A stretch of 64,000 nt of DNA from Torymus aiolomorphi (GCA_036365515.1 CM070874.1:210856297-210920296); one strand, 5' to 3'; shown: positions 47,231 to 59,757, numbered from the stretch's first letter. Translations and numbers: made by a program. Notes: a model not told the origin generated them from the letters alone.

Positions 47231-50200
47231 GTTACCAAATAAGAAATTACAGGAAACCAAAGAACTTTTTAAAATGCCTATTTTAGAAACGTGGCATCAA
47301 GAGGAAAGGCTTATAAATCCTTCCACTGTCATTGAACATATTACATTTTTCCAGCGGAAAATGACGCAAATAAAGCGCTACTAAAGTACAAAACGTGGCT
47401 AAACCTATTAGTTTTGCGATTTGTACGATGCTAGACATCAATCAAAGCTTTTATGCCGGAACTGCGATTGCTTAAGGGGGCCAGCCAGAGTTAAAAGCTG
47501 TAAAAAACAATAAATGAATTATTCTTAGTAAAAATAGATGTATTCATTTTTATTAAATTTTTCTTTTTATACATAAAGTAGATGTATTATAGTACATTTT
47601 GCCACATTTATCTGGTCCATTTGACTGAAAAACTCCTTGTTACAGTTAATTCTTGAAAAACTTGAATTATAATTTGTTTATGCCTTTGTCGCAGGTTTTA
47701 TCAGCAACAGATTATTATTGAGGGTCTTCGAGGGTTCAAACTATTTTGTTTTTATGAGTACTACAGACAACACGGATTACTTTTCTAAAAAAAAAAATTT
47801 TAATTATTAATAACAATAAAGTTGATAATATTAGTATTTTTTACATATTATAGTGAATGTTATATGTAACATTCACTTTAACTTATCTTTATGCATTTTT
47901 ATGGATAATCCAATCCGTAGTATCTCTAGAGGAAGGTTGAAGGAAGTTCCATGCACAACTGGGAATTGATCTTACGGTCCAAAGAAAAGTAAACCTGCGG
48001 CAAGTGCTCTAGAAATCACAAAAATTAAATATATGAGAAAAATGAGTTTAAAGTTTTAACATACATTTCATTCTAAAATCTATTTATATTCATAGTTAAA
48101 ATTAATTTTATTTTAAAAAAATATTATTGTAAGTACTATCTGATATTTAGTAATAATTTTGCTAATAATATTTTAAAAAATTTAGTTGGTTATGCTTCGA
48201 TACATAAATAAAAATATGTATCAATTTTCTAGTTTGATTCATTTTTTTATTTTATTTTCACTGATTTTATAAACTACATTATTTTTTTATAACAAAATCT
48301 ACTCTCACCAATATTTCTCCAATTCTTATTTAGTGTAAATATATATAAACAAGATCTCCCACAAACTCTCATTCATTTGGTCAAATGCGTTCCAGAGCAG
48401 CGCTACGTGCCCTGTCTGAAAATTATTAAAAAATTAATTCTGAGGGAATTGACATTAGAGTTTGCAAAACAGTTTCTGTATATTTATCTCTTCTAGTGTA
48501 TCTATTATTAGTTTCTGACAGCATCTACATATTATAACCGGCAATTGAGAAGTATTTGACTAGTTAACAATTTCAATAGTGTTGTGTTGCGTCACACCAT
48601 AACAATGTTTTTAGAGAAGTTACAGCTAAAAATGAAAGAAATAATATCATTAATATATTTAGCATTTACTCCTTATGTAGTGCAAATATACATAAAGTAC
48701 TTTTTTTTTCATCAAATAAAAGTAAAAAAGTGAACCTCAGAGAAATAAACTCAAAGTGTATTTTGATCTCATGTGAAATGAAAATCTAAAGCAAATGACA
48801 GTGATTTGAATTGTGATTTAGTTATAATGTTTGATCTAAATTAATTTATTTCAAAAACTTACTGTAGTTAATGTGCACCACTTGCATGTAAGTTATCATC
48901 TGTCAGCTGTCGACGTGTTTTTCTTCTTGAAATCCTCGCCTCAATGGTTTTTACTATTGTTGTACTGAGATACTGCATTGATAACAGCCATCTCTATCCT
49001 TCTGAACTTGCTGATGATCAGTTCTAAGTACAATATCCTTGAGGGCACTGTCTTCTTTATGTTACGCTTCCAACTGCAATTAAAACGCATTCTTGGACAA
49101 GCATGTTCATGATAACATAAAGTCTCTCTAGAGCGGCAAGACCAAAATGAATAGAATATTAACACTATTCACAATTTTTTGATTCACTAAATAAGGAGAG
49201 CGAGGATTGGCTCCTGTAGAAGGGCTTGAATCACTTTCTCGCCACCCAACCACAAGATATATACTTAATTCATTGTTATTTTTAAGAGTGCCTAATTGCA
49301 TCAGAAAATTCTGCACTGAGCTCTTGCCCTCCTCACTCACAGCACTTAATATTTTCAAAAAGTTTTTACCACACTCATGCATGCACAAGCATAAATTTTC
49401 TTGTTTTGTAATCAACAGGTGGCTATTCTTTACTTGGCAGGTTAGAGTGTTCCACTTTTATTTTGGTCTTTTTTCTGAAACTCAGATCATTTTTCTCTTG
49501 ATCAGTCGTTCACTATCTAAATACAAAAGTCTATTAATGCATTTTTGACTCTTCAAATAATAATAACCATACACCAAAACACAATAAACAGATATATGGA
49601 CTTTTGTTTGCTTGATTGTTTACTGTACTAGCCTTATAATAGGGATAGCAAGGATAGGTATTTTAAAACTGACTGTCAAAAACATAAGTTTTCTACACGT
49701 AAAAAGCTCTGTGTAACATACTTTACGAAACTTTTGGGCTTTTCTAATGTATTTCACATTAACACCACGCAACTTAAAATTAAAATTTGAATTATCAAAA
49801 TTTGACTGCTTTTGATAAAACAAATTGATGTTGCGTCGTACTGGTAAATCGGGAATTTATTGGGTGGGTAGTACTTTATAGAGTATTACTCGTAAAAATA
49901 TAAAACGGTTTCAAAAAATTACCAGTAAAGCGTCTTTGATTTTGAAGTCAAAGATTATGCAAAAAATTGTGTAAGCTATGGACAAAAAAAATTAATAAAT
50001 ACAATTTTCGAAAAATATTAAAGAAAATTTTATACTATTAAATTTATGTATGGACATGGTTTTTTCTTAAAATTAAATTTTAATCATTTTCGACGGTACT
50101 CTACCCATAAATTAAAAATTTATCAGAATGTTAACGATTATTTTTAAAATTTGAAAGTGTTCAACAACTTTTGGATATAAAAACGAAATTTTCACGAAAA

Positions 50201-50698
50201 TTCGATACTTTCCGTTTTACATTTTTTATTCCCAGTAAAAAACGAAATCGAATTTCGAAAAACGGGTTGCGTCAGCATATTTTCAAAGAAATTTTTAAAC
50301 TAAAAATGCAATAAAAAAAATTTCGATTTTTTCATCATTTTAACCCACGTATTAACAACAAAACAACGCAAATAAAATTAATGAATACTCAGTTGGTATA
50401 CCTAACAGGTGTGAGAAAAGTGTTACGACGATCAGTTATCACAGCTTTAGCAATAATATATTATACAGATCTATAAAAAATTGTAAGGTATCTTCTTAGA
50501 CGAGCGGAATAAACTAGAATGACTTGAAAACATGTCAACGGCCATTAAATATATAGCATTTGTGCTGACCGAGAAGTACTCGAATAAAAAGCTACTAAAA
50601 TACCCAGACCTCGCTAAATCTATTAGTTGTGGCAACACTATCACGACATCATTTATCATATCTTTAGCTAACTACTTAAAGTACTATAGTACTTACAT
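47231..50698. other. AT-rich stretch with Sat-E traces, no supported gene
   Basis: 47260-47480 is a Sat-E-type segment with a paralogue at 51160-51420 (shared CATCAAGAGG, then TAAATCCTTC and GTCATTGAA). A perfect 11-bp hairpin, AGTGAATGTTA/TAACATTCACT, lies at 47851-47876. Between 48900 and 49830 several frames of 67-113 codons occur on both strands, none with a recognisable domain. 49850-50340 is very AT-rich. 50450-50698 is Sat-E again. Confidence 0.5.
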
Positions 50699-51108
50699 CC
50701 CGTATGGAAAAAAAGAAATGTATGAATCCGTATACAACTGTACAAAACCGTATAAAAACGTATATAACCGGATCTAAAGATTGGTTTTTGGACAACTTTA
50801 TACGATTTAATACGTTTTAATACGTTTCAATACGGTTTGATACGGTTTCTAACATTTTAACACAGTTTCCTACGATTTGCAACGATTTTATACAATTTCA
50901 TACGGTTTTTTACGTTTTATACATATACATTTTACTAACCTAACATGAAACAATTTCTGAATTCTAAGAAAATATATGAAAATGTATTAAACTGTATAAA
51001 AATGTATAAAACCGTATAAAATTTGTCCAAAAACCAATGAAAAGGTACATTTTTATACGTTCTTATACGTTTTCTTACGGTTTCATACATTTATTATTTC
51101 CATAAAGG
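50699..51108. mobile_element. 410-bp foldback built of ATACGGTTTT/ATACGTTTTA decamers
   Basis: The left end CCCGTATGGAAAAA and the inverted right end CCTTTATGGAAATA are similar, and both are followed by AAATGTATGAA-like sequence. TTGGTTTTTGGACAA near 50786 pairs with its near-complement near 51028. The interior consists of 10-11-bp units such as AATACGTTTT and ACCGTATAAA in both orientations. AT flanks both ends, which may be a 2-bp duplication, but no empty site is available. Confidence 0.68.
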
Positions 51109-52112
51109 ATTGTATAATTTTTGTCGAATAATAACTACAGAAAGTGGTAAAAATTTGGCGAGATGTATTTTGAGATAGGTGGTATCAAGAGGGAACGCTC
51201 ATAAATCCTTCGAGTGTCATTGAAGATGTTCCATTTTTTTTTTTCTAGCGGAAAAAGACACGAATGAAGCGATACTAAAATACGAATCGTTTCAAAATCT
51301 ATTACATTTGCGATTTCTTTGATACTAAGCATCAACCACAGCCTTTGCCGGATCTTACGATTCCTTAATGGAAATCCACATGTTGACCACAAAACATTGC
51401 GAATAAAGTTACTAATGATCAGTTGGTATACATAATAATTATGAGAAAAGTAATACGACGATCATTTATGACACGTTTAGCAATACTAAATTATAGAAAT
51501 CTATGACAATCTGTAAGATATCTTCTTAGCTGAGCGAGATATACTGGAAGGGCTTGTAAACATGTGGCCGGCCATTAAATCCTCTTTTAAAAGAACGATG
51601 ACAGAAATGTGAAGCCGAAATAAAAGCTTTGTAATTGGTCAAGTCCTTTTAAAAGAAGCCCATGATTGGTCAACGGTAACGTTAGCAGTTCGCTTGGTCT
51701 AAACTGATTGGTCTAAATATTTTTGATTTATTAAATATGGAAACGAAACAAATCATAATTAGTAATAATAACTTATAATTTGTTTTTTTTGGTAAGAAAT
51801 AAGTATTCACATATTATCTGTAGTTTATAATAAAGAACTATGAGTATTCTTCTGATCACAGTTGAATTTCTAACCTCCAAATTTTTTTATTGCAAGCCTA
51901 AACTAAAATAAATACGATCTCCAATTTTCAATAAAAAATCTTCGATAAATTTGTGAATATTAAAAGATAAAATATATTTTCGATTCATAATATTGCAACT
52001 GCTTAACTGCGTCAATTGTGAAGATAAAGGAAGAGCACGCGCAGCGCGATTGAACGTACTAGTTATCTATTATTTGTGGTGACAGAGAAGTACTCGGATA
52101 AATACCTACTAA
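51109..52112. repeat. Sat-E decayed repeat and AT-rich sequence
   Basis: 51160-51560 matches the 47260-47480 and 50450-50690 segments. 51570-52080 is AT-rich with no recognisable feature apart from repeated CTTTTAAAAGAA near 51580 and 51650. Confidence 0.45.
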
Positions 52113-52818
52113 CAAGGAGAGTGCACACCCTCCGGGAAGCGGATTTTTGCGGGCATTGGAGAGTCGATTTCTGGTACCTAAAAATGAAGCCCAGTGGGCC
52201 TAATTCGATCTCATAGGCCCTTTTTCTTGAGATATGGGCCATTTAATCTCAAATATCCTCTATTTCGTTAAAAAATGATATCTCTTCTATTGAGTGTCAC
52301 ATTGCAAATATTTATGATACACAAACGAGCAAAGAAGATTATAAAAGTAGACAGTAAAAGCTAAAATTTAAGCCCTTATTCATTAAGAAATATTGATTTT
52401 TTAGGAACTTACAAGCAATCAAAGATAGGGTAAGAAAATAGGTAAAAATACGATCCATTTAATCGGTTAAAATGAAAACAAATTTTTACCCATTTTCTTA
52501 CTCTATCTTTGATTGCTTGTAACTTCCTGAAAAATCAATATTTCTTAATGAATTAGGGCTTCAATTTTATCTTCTACTATCTACTTTTATAATCTTCTTT
52601 GCTCGTTTGTGTATCATAAATATTTGCAATGTGACACTCAATAGAAGAGATATCATTTTTTAACGAAATAGGGTATATTTGAGATTAAATTGCCCATATC
52701 TCAAGAAAAAGGGCCTATGAGATCGTATTAGGCCCACTGGGCTTCATTTTTAGGTACCAGAAATCGACTCTCCAATGCCCGCGAAAATCCGTTTCCCGGA
52801 GGGTGTGCACTCTCCTTG
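52113..52818. mobile_element. 706-bp foldback element with TAA duplication
   Basis: TAA lies at 52110-52112 and 52819-52821. The ends are CAAGGAGAGTGCACACCC and its reverse complement. The two arms, each about 335 bp, match along their whole length with few mismatches, leaving a centre of roughly 35 bp. No coding sequence. With a 3-bp TAA duplication it may be a non-autonomous derivative of a transposon using the same target as the 4.9-kb element, but its ends differ from it beyond the first two bases (CA). Confidence 0.85.
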
Positions 52819-52980
52819 TAAGTAGAGTGCTAAAACTAAATACCCCTAGCGAGTTTTCGTCCGGCCCGGGTATTTTATTTCCCCGGTACCCTTCATATCT
52901 GACGAGCATTCTCCTATCCGCCACCTGGGGAGGCGCCTGATGCGAGGCTAGCAACTCGACACGGTGTGCGCGCGCGTGTG
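52819..52980. other. short GC-richer spacer
   Basis: Contains CCGGCCCGGGTATT, then CCCCGGTACCC and a (GC)(GT)-rich tract GTGCGCGCGCGTGTGTAT. No gene. Confidence 0.4.
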
Positions 52981-54810
52981 TATTTTCTAATACTAAATCG
53001 ATTAGTTTACTGCAGTACTAAGTCCTTCATCTATCTAATAGGTTTAGTTGTATAGTTCAAGTGATGTGACAGGGGCAGCAAGTAATTCATTTAAGAAATA
53101 ACCCAATACGTGAAATGTTGCTTCGCTCGATAAGTACTTAAACCAGTATAGATTTCAATATACGTGTATAATAAATCTAGTTGGACGAAATAAATAAGTT
53201 ATTTAGAGCAGCTGAAAATAGCATATTCATTGATATAGTCTGGTGAATTACGACAAACAAGGCAAACACCAGATATGTGGCGCCAAAGTCGCCAATCGAC
53301 GGTTGGTTTCGATTTTACGGGAATTGCAGGATGTTTAATTTTTTAAAGCGGTATTTTCGAGTACTAAATCGATTAGTTTACTGCAGTACTACCCCCTTTA
53401 TCAATCTCATAGATTTATTTGACTACTTTAAGTGATGTGACAGGGGCATCAAGTAATTCATTTAAGAAATAACCCAATACCTGAAATGTTGCTACGCTCG
53501 ATAAGTACTTAAACCAGTATAGATTTCAATATACGTGTGTAATAAATCTAGTTGGACGAAATAAATAAGTTATTTCGAGCAGCTGAAAATAGCATACCCT
53601 CTTGAAAATATCCATGTGGATTTTACATTGATTTCCACATGGAATCCATATGGAATCTATACGGATTCCATATGGATTCCACGTGGATTCCATGTGGAAA
53701 TCAGTCCCAAATCGTCCTGTGGATTTCCACATGGAATTCCATATAGATTTCTATATGAATTTTTCTTCAAACATTTGTAAAACAAAATCCGTATGGATTT
53801 CCATGTAGTTTCCCATGGAGAAATCCAGGTAAAAACGATATGATCCATGTAGATTTCCATATGGATTTCCATGTGGTAATTTAAATATTTATAAAAATGT
53901 TTATTTATAAAATTTTAAAATTTTTTTACTAGGGATACGTTTTTCTACCATATCAGTAAAGCATAAAAAATTATAAACTATAATTTCCTCTTATGTAATT
54001 CTTCGAAAAGATTCTACAGTACTTGTTGTCAAAAATATGTATCCTAGTAAAAAAAATATAACAATTTTATAAATAAACATTTCTATAAACATTAAAATTA
54101 CCATATGGAAATCCATGTGGAAATCTATATGGATCATGTCGTTTTTACCTGGATTTCCCCATGGAAATCTACATGGAAATCCATACGGATTTTGTTTTAC
54201 AAATGTTTGTAGAAAAATTCATAAGGAAATCTATATGGAATTCCATGTGGAAGTCCACAGGACGATTTGGGACTGATTTCCACATGGAATCGACATGGAA
54301 TCCATATGAAATCCGTATAGATTCCATATGGATTCCATATGGATTCCATGTGGAAATCAGTGTAAAATCCACATGGATATTTTCAACAGGGTATCCATTG
54401 ATATAGTCTGGTGAAGTACGAAAAACAAGGCAAACACCAGATATGTTGCGCCAAAGTCACCAATCGACGGTTTGTTTCGATTTTACAGGAATTGCACGTT
54501 GTTAAATTTTTTAAAGCGGTATTTTCGAGTACTAAATCGATTAGTTTACTACAGTACTATCCCATTTACCAATCTCATAGATTTAGTTGTCTACTTTAAG
54601 TGATGTGACAGGGGCATCAAGTAATTCATTTAAGAAATAACCCAATACCTGCAATGTTGCTAGGCTCGATAAGTACTTAAACCAGTATAGATTTCAACAT
54701 ACGTGTATAATAAATCTAGTTGGACGAAATAAATAAGTTATTTCGAGCAGCTGAAAATAGCATATTCATTGATATAGTCTGGTGAAGTACGAAAAACAAG
54801 ACACACAACA
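52981..54810 (-). repeat. Sat-F satellite, about 370-bp unit, reverse-oriented array
   Basis: ACTAAATCGATTAGTTTACT recurs at about 52993, 53366 and 54532. Subtracting the 795-bp insert and its TA duplication from the second interval leaves about 370 bp, matching the first. The unit includes GTGATGTGACAGGGGCA, the reverse complement of the TGCCCCTGTCACATCAC of the array at 56258-58510. Confidence 0.82.
53597..54391. mobile_element. 795-bp foldback built of ATCCATATGGA units, TA duplication, empty sites present
   Basis: Sibling Sat-F units at 53220 and 54755 read GCATATTCATTGATATAG. Here the insert splits this after GCATA and resumes with TATCCATTGATATAG, giving a TA duplication. The ends are CCCTCTTGAAAATATCC and, inverted, CCCTGTTGAAAATATCC. 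Each arm (53597 to about 53942, and about 54044 to 54391) is a string of 9-12-bp units such as GGATTCCATAT and closes inward with TTTTTTTACTAGGG-like sequence, itself like another element end. It may therefore be two copies head to head around a 100-bp centre. Long frames inside are palindrome artefacts. Confidence 0.85.
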
Positions 54811-55277
54811 CACGGAGAGAAAATTTGAAGGAAATTACTTCGATAAACTTTGAATCATAAAATCTCTACTATAGTCGAGGCTTTTCATGTTAATGTTAGT
54901 ACTTTTTGTCGATGATTGAGCCGAAAGCATTCGATATAACCATCGAGGTGATAAAAGTCCAAAATCGACAGAAAGTACGTCAATAATAGAAGCGAAATAG
55001 TTCGATAGAGCGTCGAGGCGCGGAGCCTCGGAGATCGAAGCGTTGTACCTCGACTGATGGAGAGAAAATCGGCCCATCCTTCGAGACACGCGGAGAACGA
55101 GAGCGCGCGCATTAAAACAAATGAAACCCGAGGGGAAAGTATAGAGATAAGAGGAGAGACGCGTGATAAATATAATTTTCGCACGATTGTGATTTTTGCA
55201 CTCGCTTCGCTCGGGTGATAAACCTACACTTGTGCAAGAATCATATTTATCGTACTAATATCGCAATATTCTATCAA
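54811..55277. other. CpG-richer spacer with a hairpin, no supported gene
   Basis: Many TCGA and CGAGG words between 54840 and 55090, giving 84-99-codon minus-strand frames of low-complexity character that I do not recognise. At about 55160-55255, GATAAATATAATTTTCGCAC and GTGCAAGAATCATATTTATC form an imperfect hairpin around CACTCGCTTCGCTCGGGTG, resembling a small MITE. Confidence 0.4.
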
Positions 55278-55660
55278 CCCTGCAAAAATGATCTTTAAGG
55301 TTCAGAAAAGTCAGGATCTAAGGAACCTTTCCGATCCTTTCCGATTTTTGAACAAATTTCTTCCGAACTCTTCCGAACTCTTTCGATCTGTTATGGAGGT
55401 AAACTGGAAGGAATTTTGACGATCTCTTTAGAACCTTTCCGATCTATTAAGATTTGTTACGAAATAATTTGGTATAATTATTCAGGATTGGTTGGTTCGT
55501 TCCGAACTTGTTGAAGTATAATGAGTCATTACGATCAATTCCGGACTTTCGTGAACCATCATGTTTCTGGCTATTAGTAACCGCGGAACCGTTCGGAACA
55601 AAGGCACAATCTTATTAATATTTATTCAAATGTTTATTTTTGTTTTACTTTTTTTATAGG
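55278..55660. repeat. decamer island of TTCCGAACTC/CTTTCCGATC units
   Basis: Starts CCCTGCAAAAATGATC and ends near CTTTTTTTATAGG, both like the ends of the foldbacks at 45277 and 53597. The left half is rich in CTTTCCGATC, CTTCCGAACT and related units. The arms are not a clean foldback and no duplication is clear. Confidence 0.5.
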
Positions 55661-55777
55661 TTGAACATTAAAAAAATACTTCATGTGTTATTAAAATTTC
55701 ATATATAATCTTATTAGAATTATATATCATGGCAAATGGAAAAGTTTTATAGGTATAGTTGCCCATTTCGTAAGTGG

Positions 55778-56252
55778 CTAATCTAGTGTAAGAAAGTGCC
55801 TTCTCAGAGCAGTTTTAAACCTGCTGAGCGATGGAAGATTTCTAACCTCAGCAGGCAGAGAGTTCCAAAGGTGCGCACCTCCTATACTGAAAGAGTTTAT
55901 TCCAGTTTCAGTGCGCATCAGGGGTATTGTTAATTCTTTAATTTCACTCTAGTGGCAGACCTGGGTACGTACCTAGAAAAAAGACTCTCAAGGTAGTCCG
56001 GGCATTCGCATGATTTTATACATTAATATTCCCATGAAATAGTGTCTCCGCGATTCAATACGTAGCCAGCCCGAGCTGCTCTATGGGGCGAAATATGATC
56101 AACCCGACCCAAAACTAACACATATCACACACATGAATTTTGCTGTCTTTGCAGTCTCTTTTTCAACTCTAGAGATGCATCAAGAAAAACTATCGAGCAA
56201 TAGTCCAGATGAGGGAACAGCAGAGCGGTTGCGAAATTTTTCGCAAAGTCTC
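55778..56252 (-). pseudogene. LINE reverse transcriptase C-terminal fragment (frameshifted)
   Basis: Reading right to left on the minus strand: LLFPHLDYCSIVFLDA, then KKRLQRQQNSCV, then a shift and GWLRIESRRHYFMGILMY, then CPDYLESLFSRYVPRSAT, then a shift and GAHLWNSLPAEVRNL, ending HFLTLD and a stop at 55778. This is the canonical order of motifs (P-H-L-D-Y-C, L-Q-x2-Q-N, L-W-N-S-L-P) at the end of Jockey/CR1-type LINE ORF2. There are at least two frameshifts and a stop. It sits between two Sat-F arrays of opposite orientation. Confidence 0.8.
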
Positions 56253-56257
56253 AGGTA

Positions 56258-58510
56258 TAGCGGATAGTACTGTATGAAACTAATAGATTTAGGAGCATAT
56301 ACAGCCTTAAAAAATTTAGCGATATCTAATTCTCGTAAAATAGAAACAAAACTCGATTCGCGACTTGAAGGCTAAAAATCTAGTTCTTCCCCTGTTTTGT
56401 ATTTTTAACCCGACTAAAATCATGAAAAAAGTCCCGTTAAACTAACAAACAACATCGATTAAAAGTACTATGTTTTATTACATTAGTTGATTAAAAGCAT
56501 TGTTGGAACCAATACTAATTGAAAATAGCGACCTTTCATTTATCGGTTATTTTCATGAACGAATTACTGTATGCCCCTGTCACATCACTTCATCACGTGA
56601 ACTAACTTATGTGATGAATACTGGAGACAGCACTGCCCTAAACTAATAGCTTTAGTTGAAGCCAATACAGCATTACAAAATTTAGCGACGTATAATTCTC
56701 GTAATATTGAAGAAAACCTCGATTCATGACTTTAAGGCTAAATTTCTGGTTCATTCATTGTTTTGTATTTTTAACCACACTAAAATCATTACAAAAGTAT
56801 TACTAAACTAACGAACAACATCGATTAAGTGTAATATGTATTATGCCATTACTTGATTAAAAGCATTATTGGGACCAGTACTAAGGGAGAATAGCGACCT
56901 TTCATTTATCGGTTATTTTCATGAACGAATTACGTTATGCACCTGTCACATCACTACTATAAACCTATGAGATAAATACAGGGGATAGCACTGCACCAAA
57001 CTTATAAATTTAGCAGAAGCATACACAGAATTAAAAAATTTGTGACCTATAATTTACGGATAACTAAAATAAAACGTCGATTCGGGACTGTGAGGCTATG
57101 ATTCTTGATCATTCCGCGTTTTGTATTTTCAACGAGACGAAATTGATAAAAAATTATAATTAAACTCACAATCCACATCGACTAAATGTAACCAGTTTTA
57201 TTATAATAGTTTATCAAAAGTATTATTCGGATCAGTACTAATCGAGAATAGCGAGCTTTCATTTATCGGCCAATTTTATGCACGATTAGCGTAATGGCCC
57301 TGTCACATCACTTCATCAACTGAACTAAACCTATGAGATAGATACAGGGGATAGTACTGTATTAAAATAATAGATTTAGTAGGAGCAAATACAGCCTTAA
57401 AAAATTTAGGGACGTATAATTCTCGTAATATTGAAGAAAACCTCAATCGCGACTTACAAGGCTAAATTTCTGGTTCTTTCATTGTTTTGTATTTTTAACC
57501 ACACTAAAATCATCACAAAAGCCTCGTTTAACTAATAAACAACATCGATTAAGTGCAATATGTATTATGACATTAATTGATTAAAAGCATTATTGGGACC
57601 AGTACTAATGGAGAATAGCGACCTTTCATTTATCGGTTATTTTCATGAACGAATTACGTTATGCCCCTGTCACATTACTACAATAAACGAACCTATGAGA
57701 TAAATACAGGAGATAGCACTGCACCCAACTAATAAATTTAGCAGAAACATAGGTATACAGAATTAAAAAGTTTGTGACATATAATTTACAGATGACTAAA
57801 ATAAAACGTCGATTCGGGACTGCGAGGCTACGATTCTTGATCTTTCCGCGTTTTGTATTTTCGACCGGACGAAATTAATAAAAAAGTTAAACTCACAATC
57901 CACATCGACTCAATGTAATTAGTTTTATTATAATAGTTTATCAAAAGTATTATTCGGATCAAAAGTAATCGAGAATAGCGACCTGTCACTTATCGGACAA
58001 TTTTATGAACGATTAGCTTAATGGCCCTGTCACATCACTTAATCTACTGAACTGAAACTATGAGATAGATACAGGGGATAGTACTGTATTAAAATAATAG
58101 ATTAAGTAGGAGCAAATACATCTTTACAAAATTTAGGGACGTATAATTCTCGTAATATTGAAGAAAACCTCGATACGCGACTTTAAGGCTAAAAATCATG
58201 ACAAAGCATTATTAAACTAACAAACAACATCGATTAAGCGTAATATGTATTATTACATTAGTTGATTAAAAGCATTATTTGGACCAGTACTAATCGAGAA
58301 GAGCAACCTTTCATTTTCGGTTATTTTCATGAACGTTATGCCCCAGTGACACAACTTCATCAACTGAACTCAACCTATAAGATAGATACATGATATAGCA
58401 CCAAACTCGTAGATTTAGCAGAAGCAAATACAGCATTAAAAAATTTAGCGACGTATAATTTACGGATTACCAAAATAAAACGTAGATTCACGACTATGAG
58501 GCTATATTTT
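56258..58510 (+). repeat. Sat-F satellite, about 365-bp unit, forward array, alternating subtypes
   Basis: CCTGTCACAT occurs at about 56576, 56945, 57299, 57669 and 58028. Units alternate in type: 56945 and 57669 share GATAGCACTGCACC, while 57299 and 58028 share GATAGTACTGTATT. The real repeat is therefore a dimer of about 725 bp. Same family as 52981-54810 but on the opposite strand. Confidence 0.88.
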
Positions 58511-58800
58511 CCTTTATTTAATGAGTTGAGAAATACGAAAAAATTTAAAAATTCGCGATTCAACTGAATAAAGAGTTAACGATAAAAGAGTTTAAATAAT
58601 TTTGTTAACTTTTTAATAAAATACTTTTACATTTCGATGCTCTGAATCAAAATACATGAAAAAGTTATGAATATATGTTTTGTTGTTATATTTAAACAGT
58701 AGAACAGGATTTTTTCAAGTAAAATGTGAATTTTTCTAAATATGTCTCTTAAAAACGCCATAAATGTTATAACTGGTACCTGGAATACCTTTAGCGGGCT
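58511..58800. other. AT-rich spacer
   Basis: No gene or repeat I can support. The minus-strand frame at 58627-58839 has no recognisable features. Confidence 0.4.
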
Positions 58801-59317
58801 AAAATATCTATAAATATCTAAGCGCGCCCGTGTACACATTCAAACGAACCCACCGTATACCAATTCCGAACTTACCGTTAATTAAACGAAACTATACGGT
58901 ATACGTTAATCCTGCCTTCTTTTAGTTTGATATTTCTTCACTAGGTGTCTGTATGTGATCCGTTATATGCGAAACCGATTTCTCTCTTCATTGGATTTAT
59001 TATGGTCATGATGGTTGTCTCATTCCTGTCACGCTGAAAAGATATTTATTTCCGTCCCCACCCACTTTTAAGCGTGCCCGCATACACATTCCTACGAACG
59101 CTCATACACTGATCCCGACTTACCGTTAATTAAACGAAATTATACGCTATACTTTTATCTTGCATTCTTCTGGTTTGATATTTCTTCACTAGGTTGCTGT
59201 GTGTAATCAGTTATATCCGAAACCGATTTCTCTTCATTGGATTTTTTATGGTCATGATGTTTGTCTCATTCCTGTGAAGCTGAAAATATATATATCCCAG
59301 CACTCATCCACATTTAA

Positions 59318-59757
59318 GGAGGTTCGATACCGAAATGAAAAAGGTTACGTCATTCCAAAAACTTAATATTGTTGTTCTACGATTGATTTTCTATTAGTGT
59401 GCGAAATTTCAGATCGTTTGTCAACTCGGTTATGAAATTATTCAACTTCAAAGTTCAACTATTATACACGGATTCTTATGGAAGTACCTTGGTAAAACAC
59501 AAAACACTTAGGATGCGATTCTGTAAAAAAGGTTAGAGCGAATCAAAAAACTACAGGCAATATAGCAAATATACAGGAGAATGTTTATACGCAATCTAAA
59601 TGCGATAGACAACGCCGATTCCAAGTACTGCAGTAAAACGTAAACATACGATCGAGTTCGTTGGCTGCGGGAGGGGGTGCGCGGTGAGCGGAGCAGCGCG
59701 CGCGGTGCGAGGGGACCCCCTCCCCACGCCCCGCAAGCGGGGAGGTATCGAACCTCC
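59318..59757. mobile_element. 440-bp TTAA-flanked non-autonomous transposon
   Basis: TTAA at 59314-59317 and 59758-59761, with perfect 14-bp terminal inverted repeats GGAGGTTCGATACC. The undisrupted Sat-G unit reads TTTTAAGCG at this point, which confirms the insertion and the duplication. The right half is strikingly GC-rich (GCGCGCGGTGCGAGGGG) compared with the left. No coding sequence. A TTAA target with GG ends suggests a Kolobok- or piggyBac-related origin; the choice is inference. Confidence 0.85.

Noticed and set aside
49128..49548. Overlapping 95- and 113-codon frames on opposite strands
   Set aside because: No recognisable domain, no codon bias I can defend, and mutually shadowing.
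52840..52870. CCCCTAGCGAG as a further end of the CCCT-type elements
   Set aside because: Sat-E itself contains ATACCC...CTCGCTAAA at the corresponding position, so this is more likely ordinary Sat-E sequence.
53526..54406. Frames rich in MEIHMEIYMDH-type repeats
   Set aside because: Translation of ATCCATATGGA decamers in a foldback element.
54835..55184. 84- and 99-codon minus-strand frames
   Set aside because: Located in TCGA-rich low-complexity sequence; no motif.
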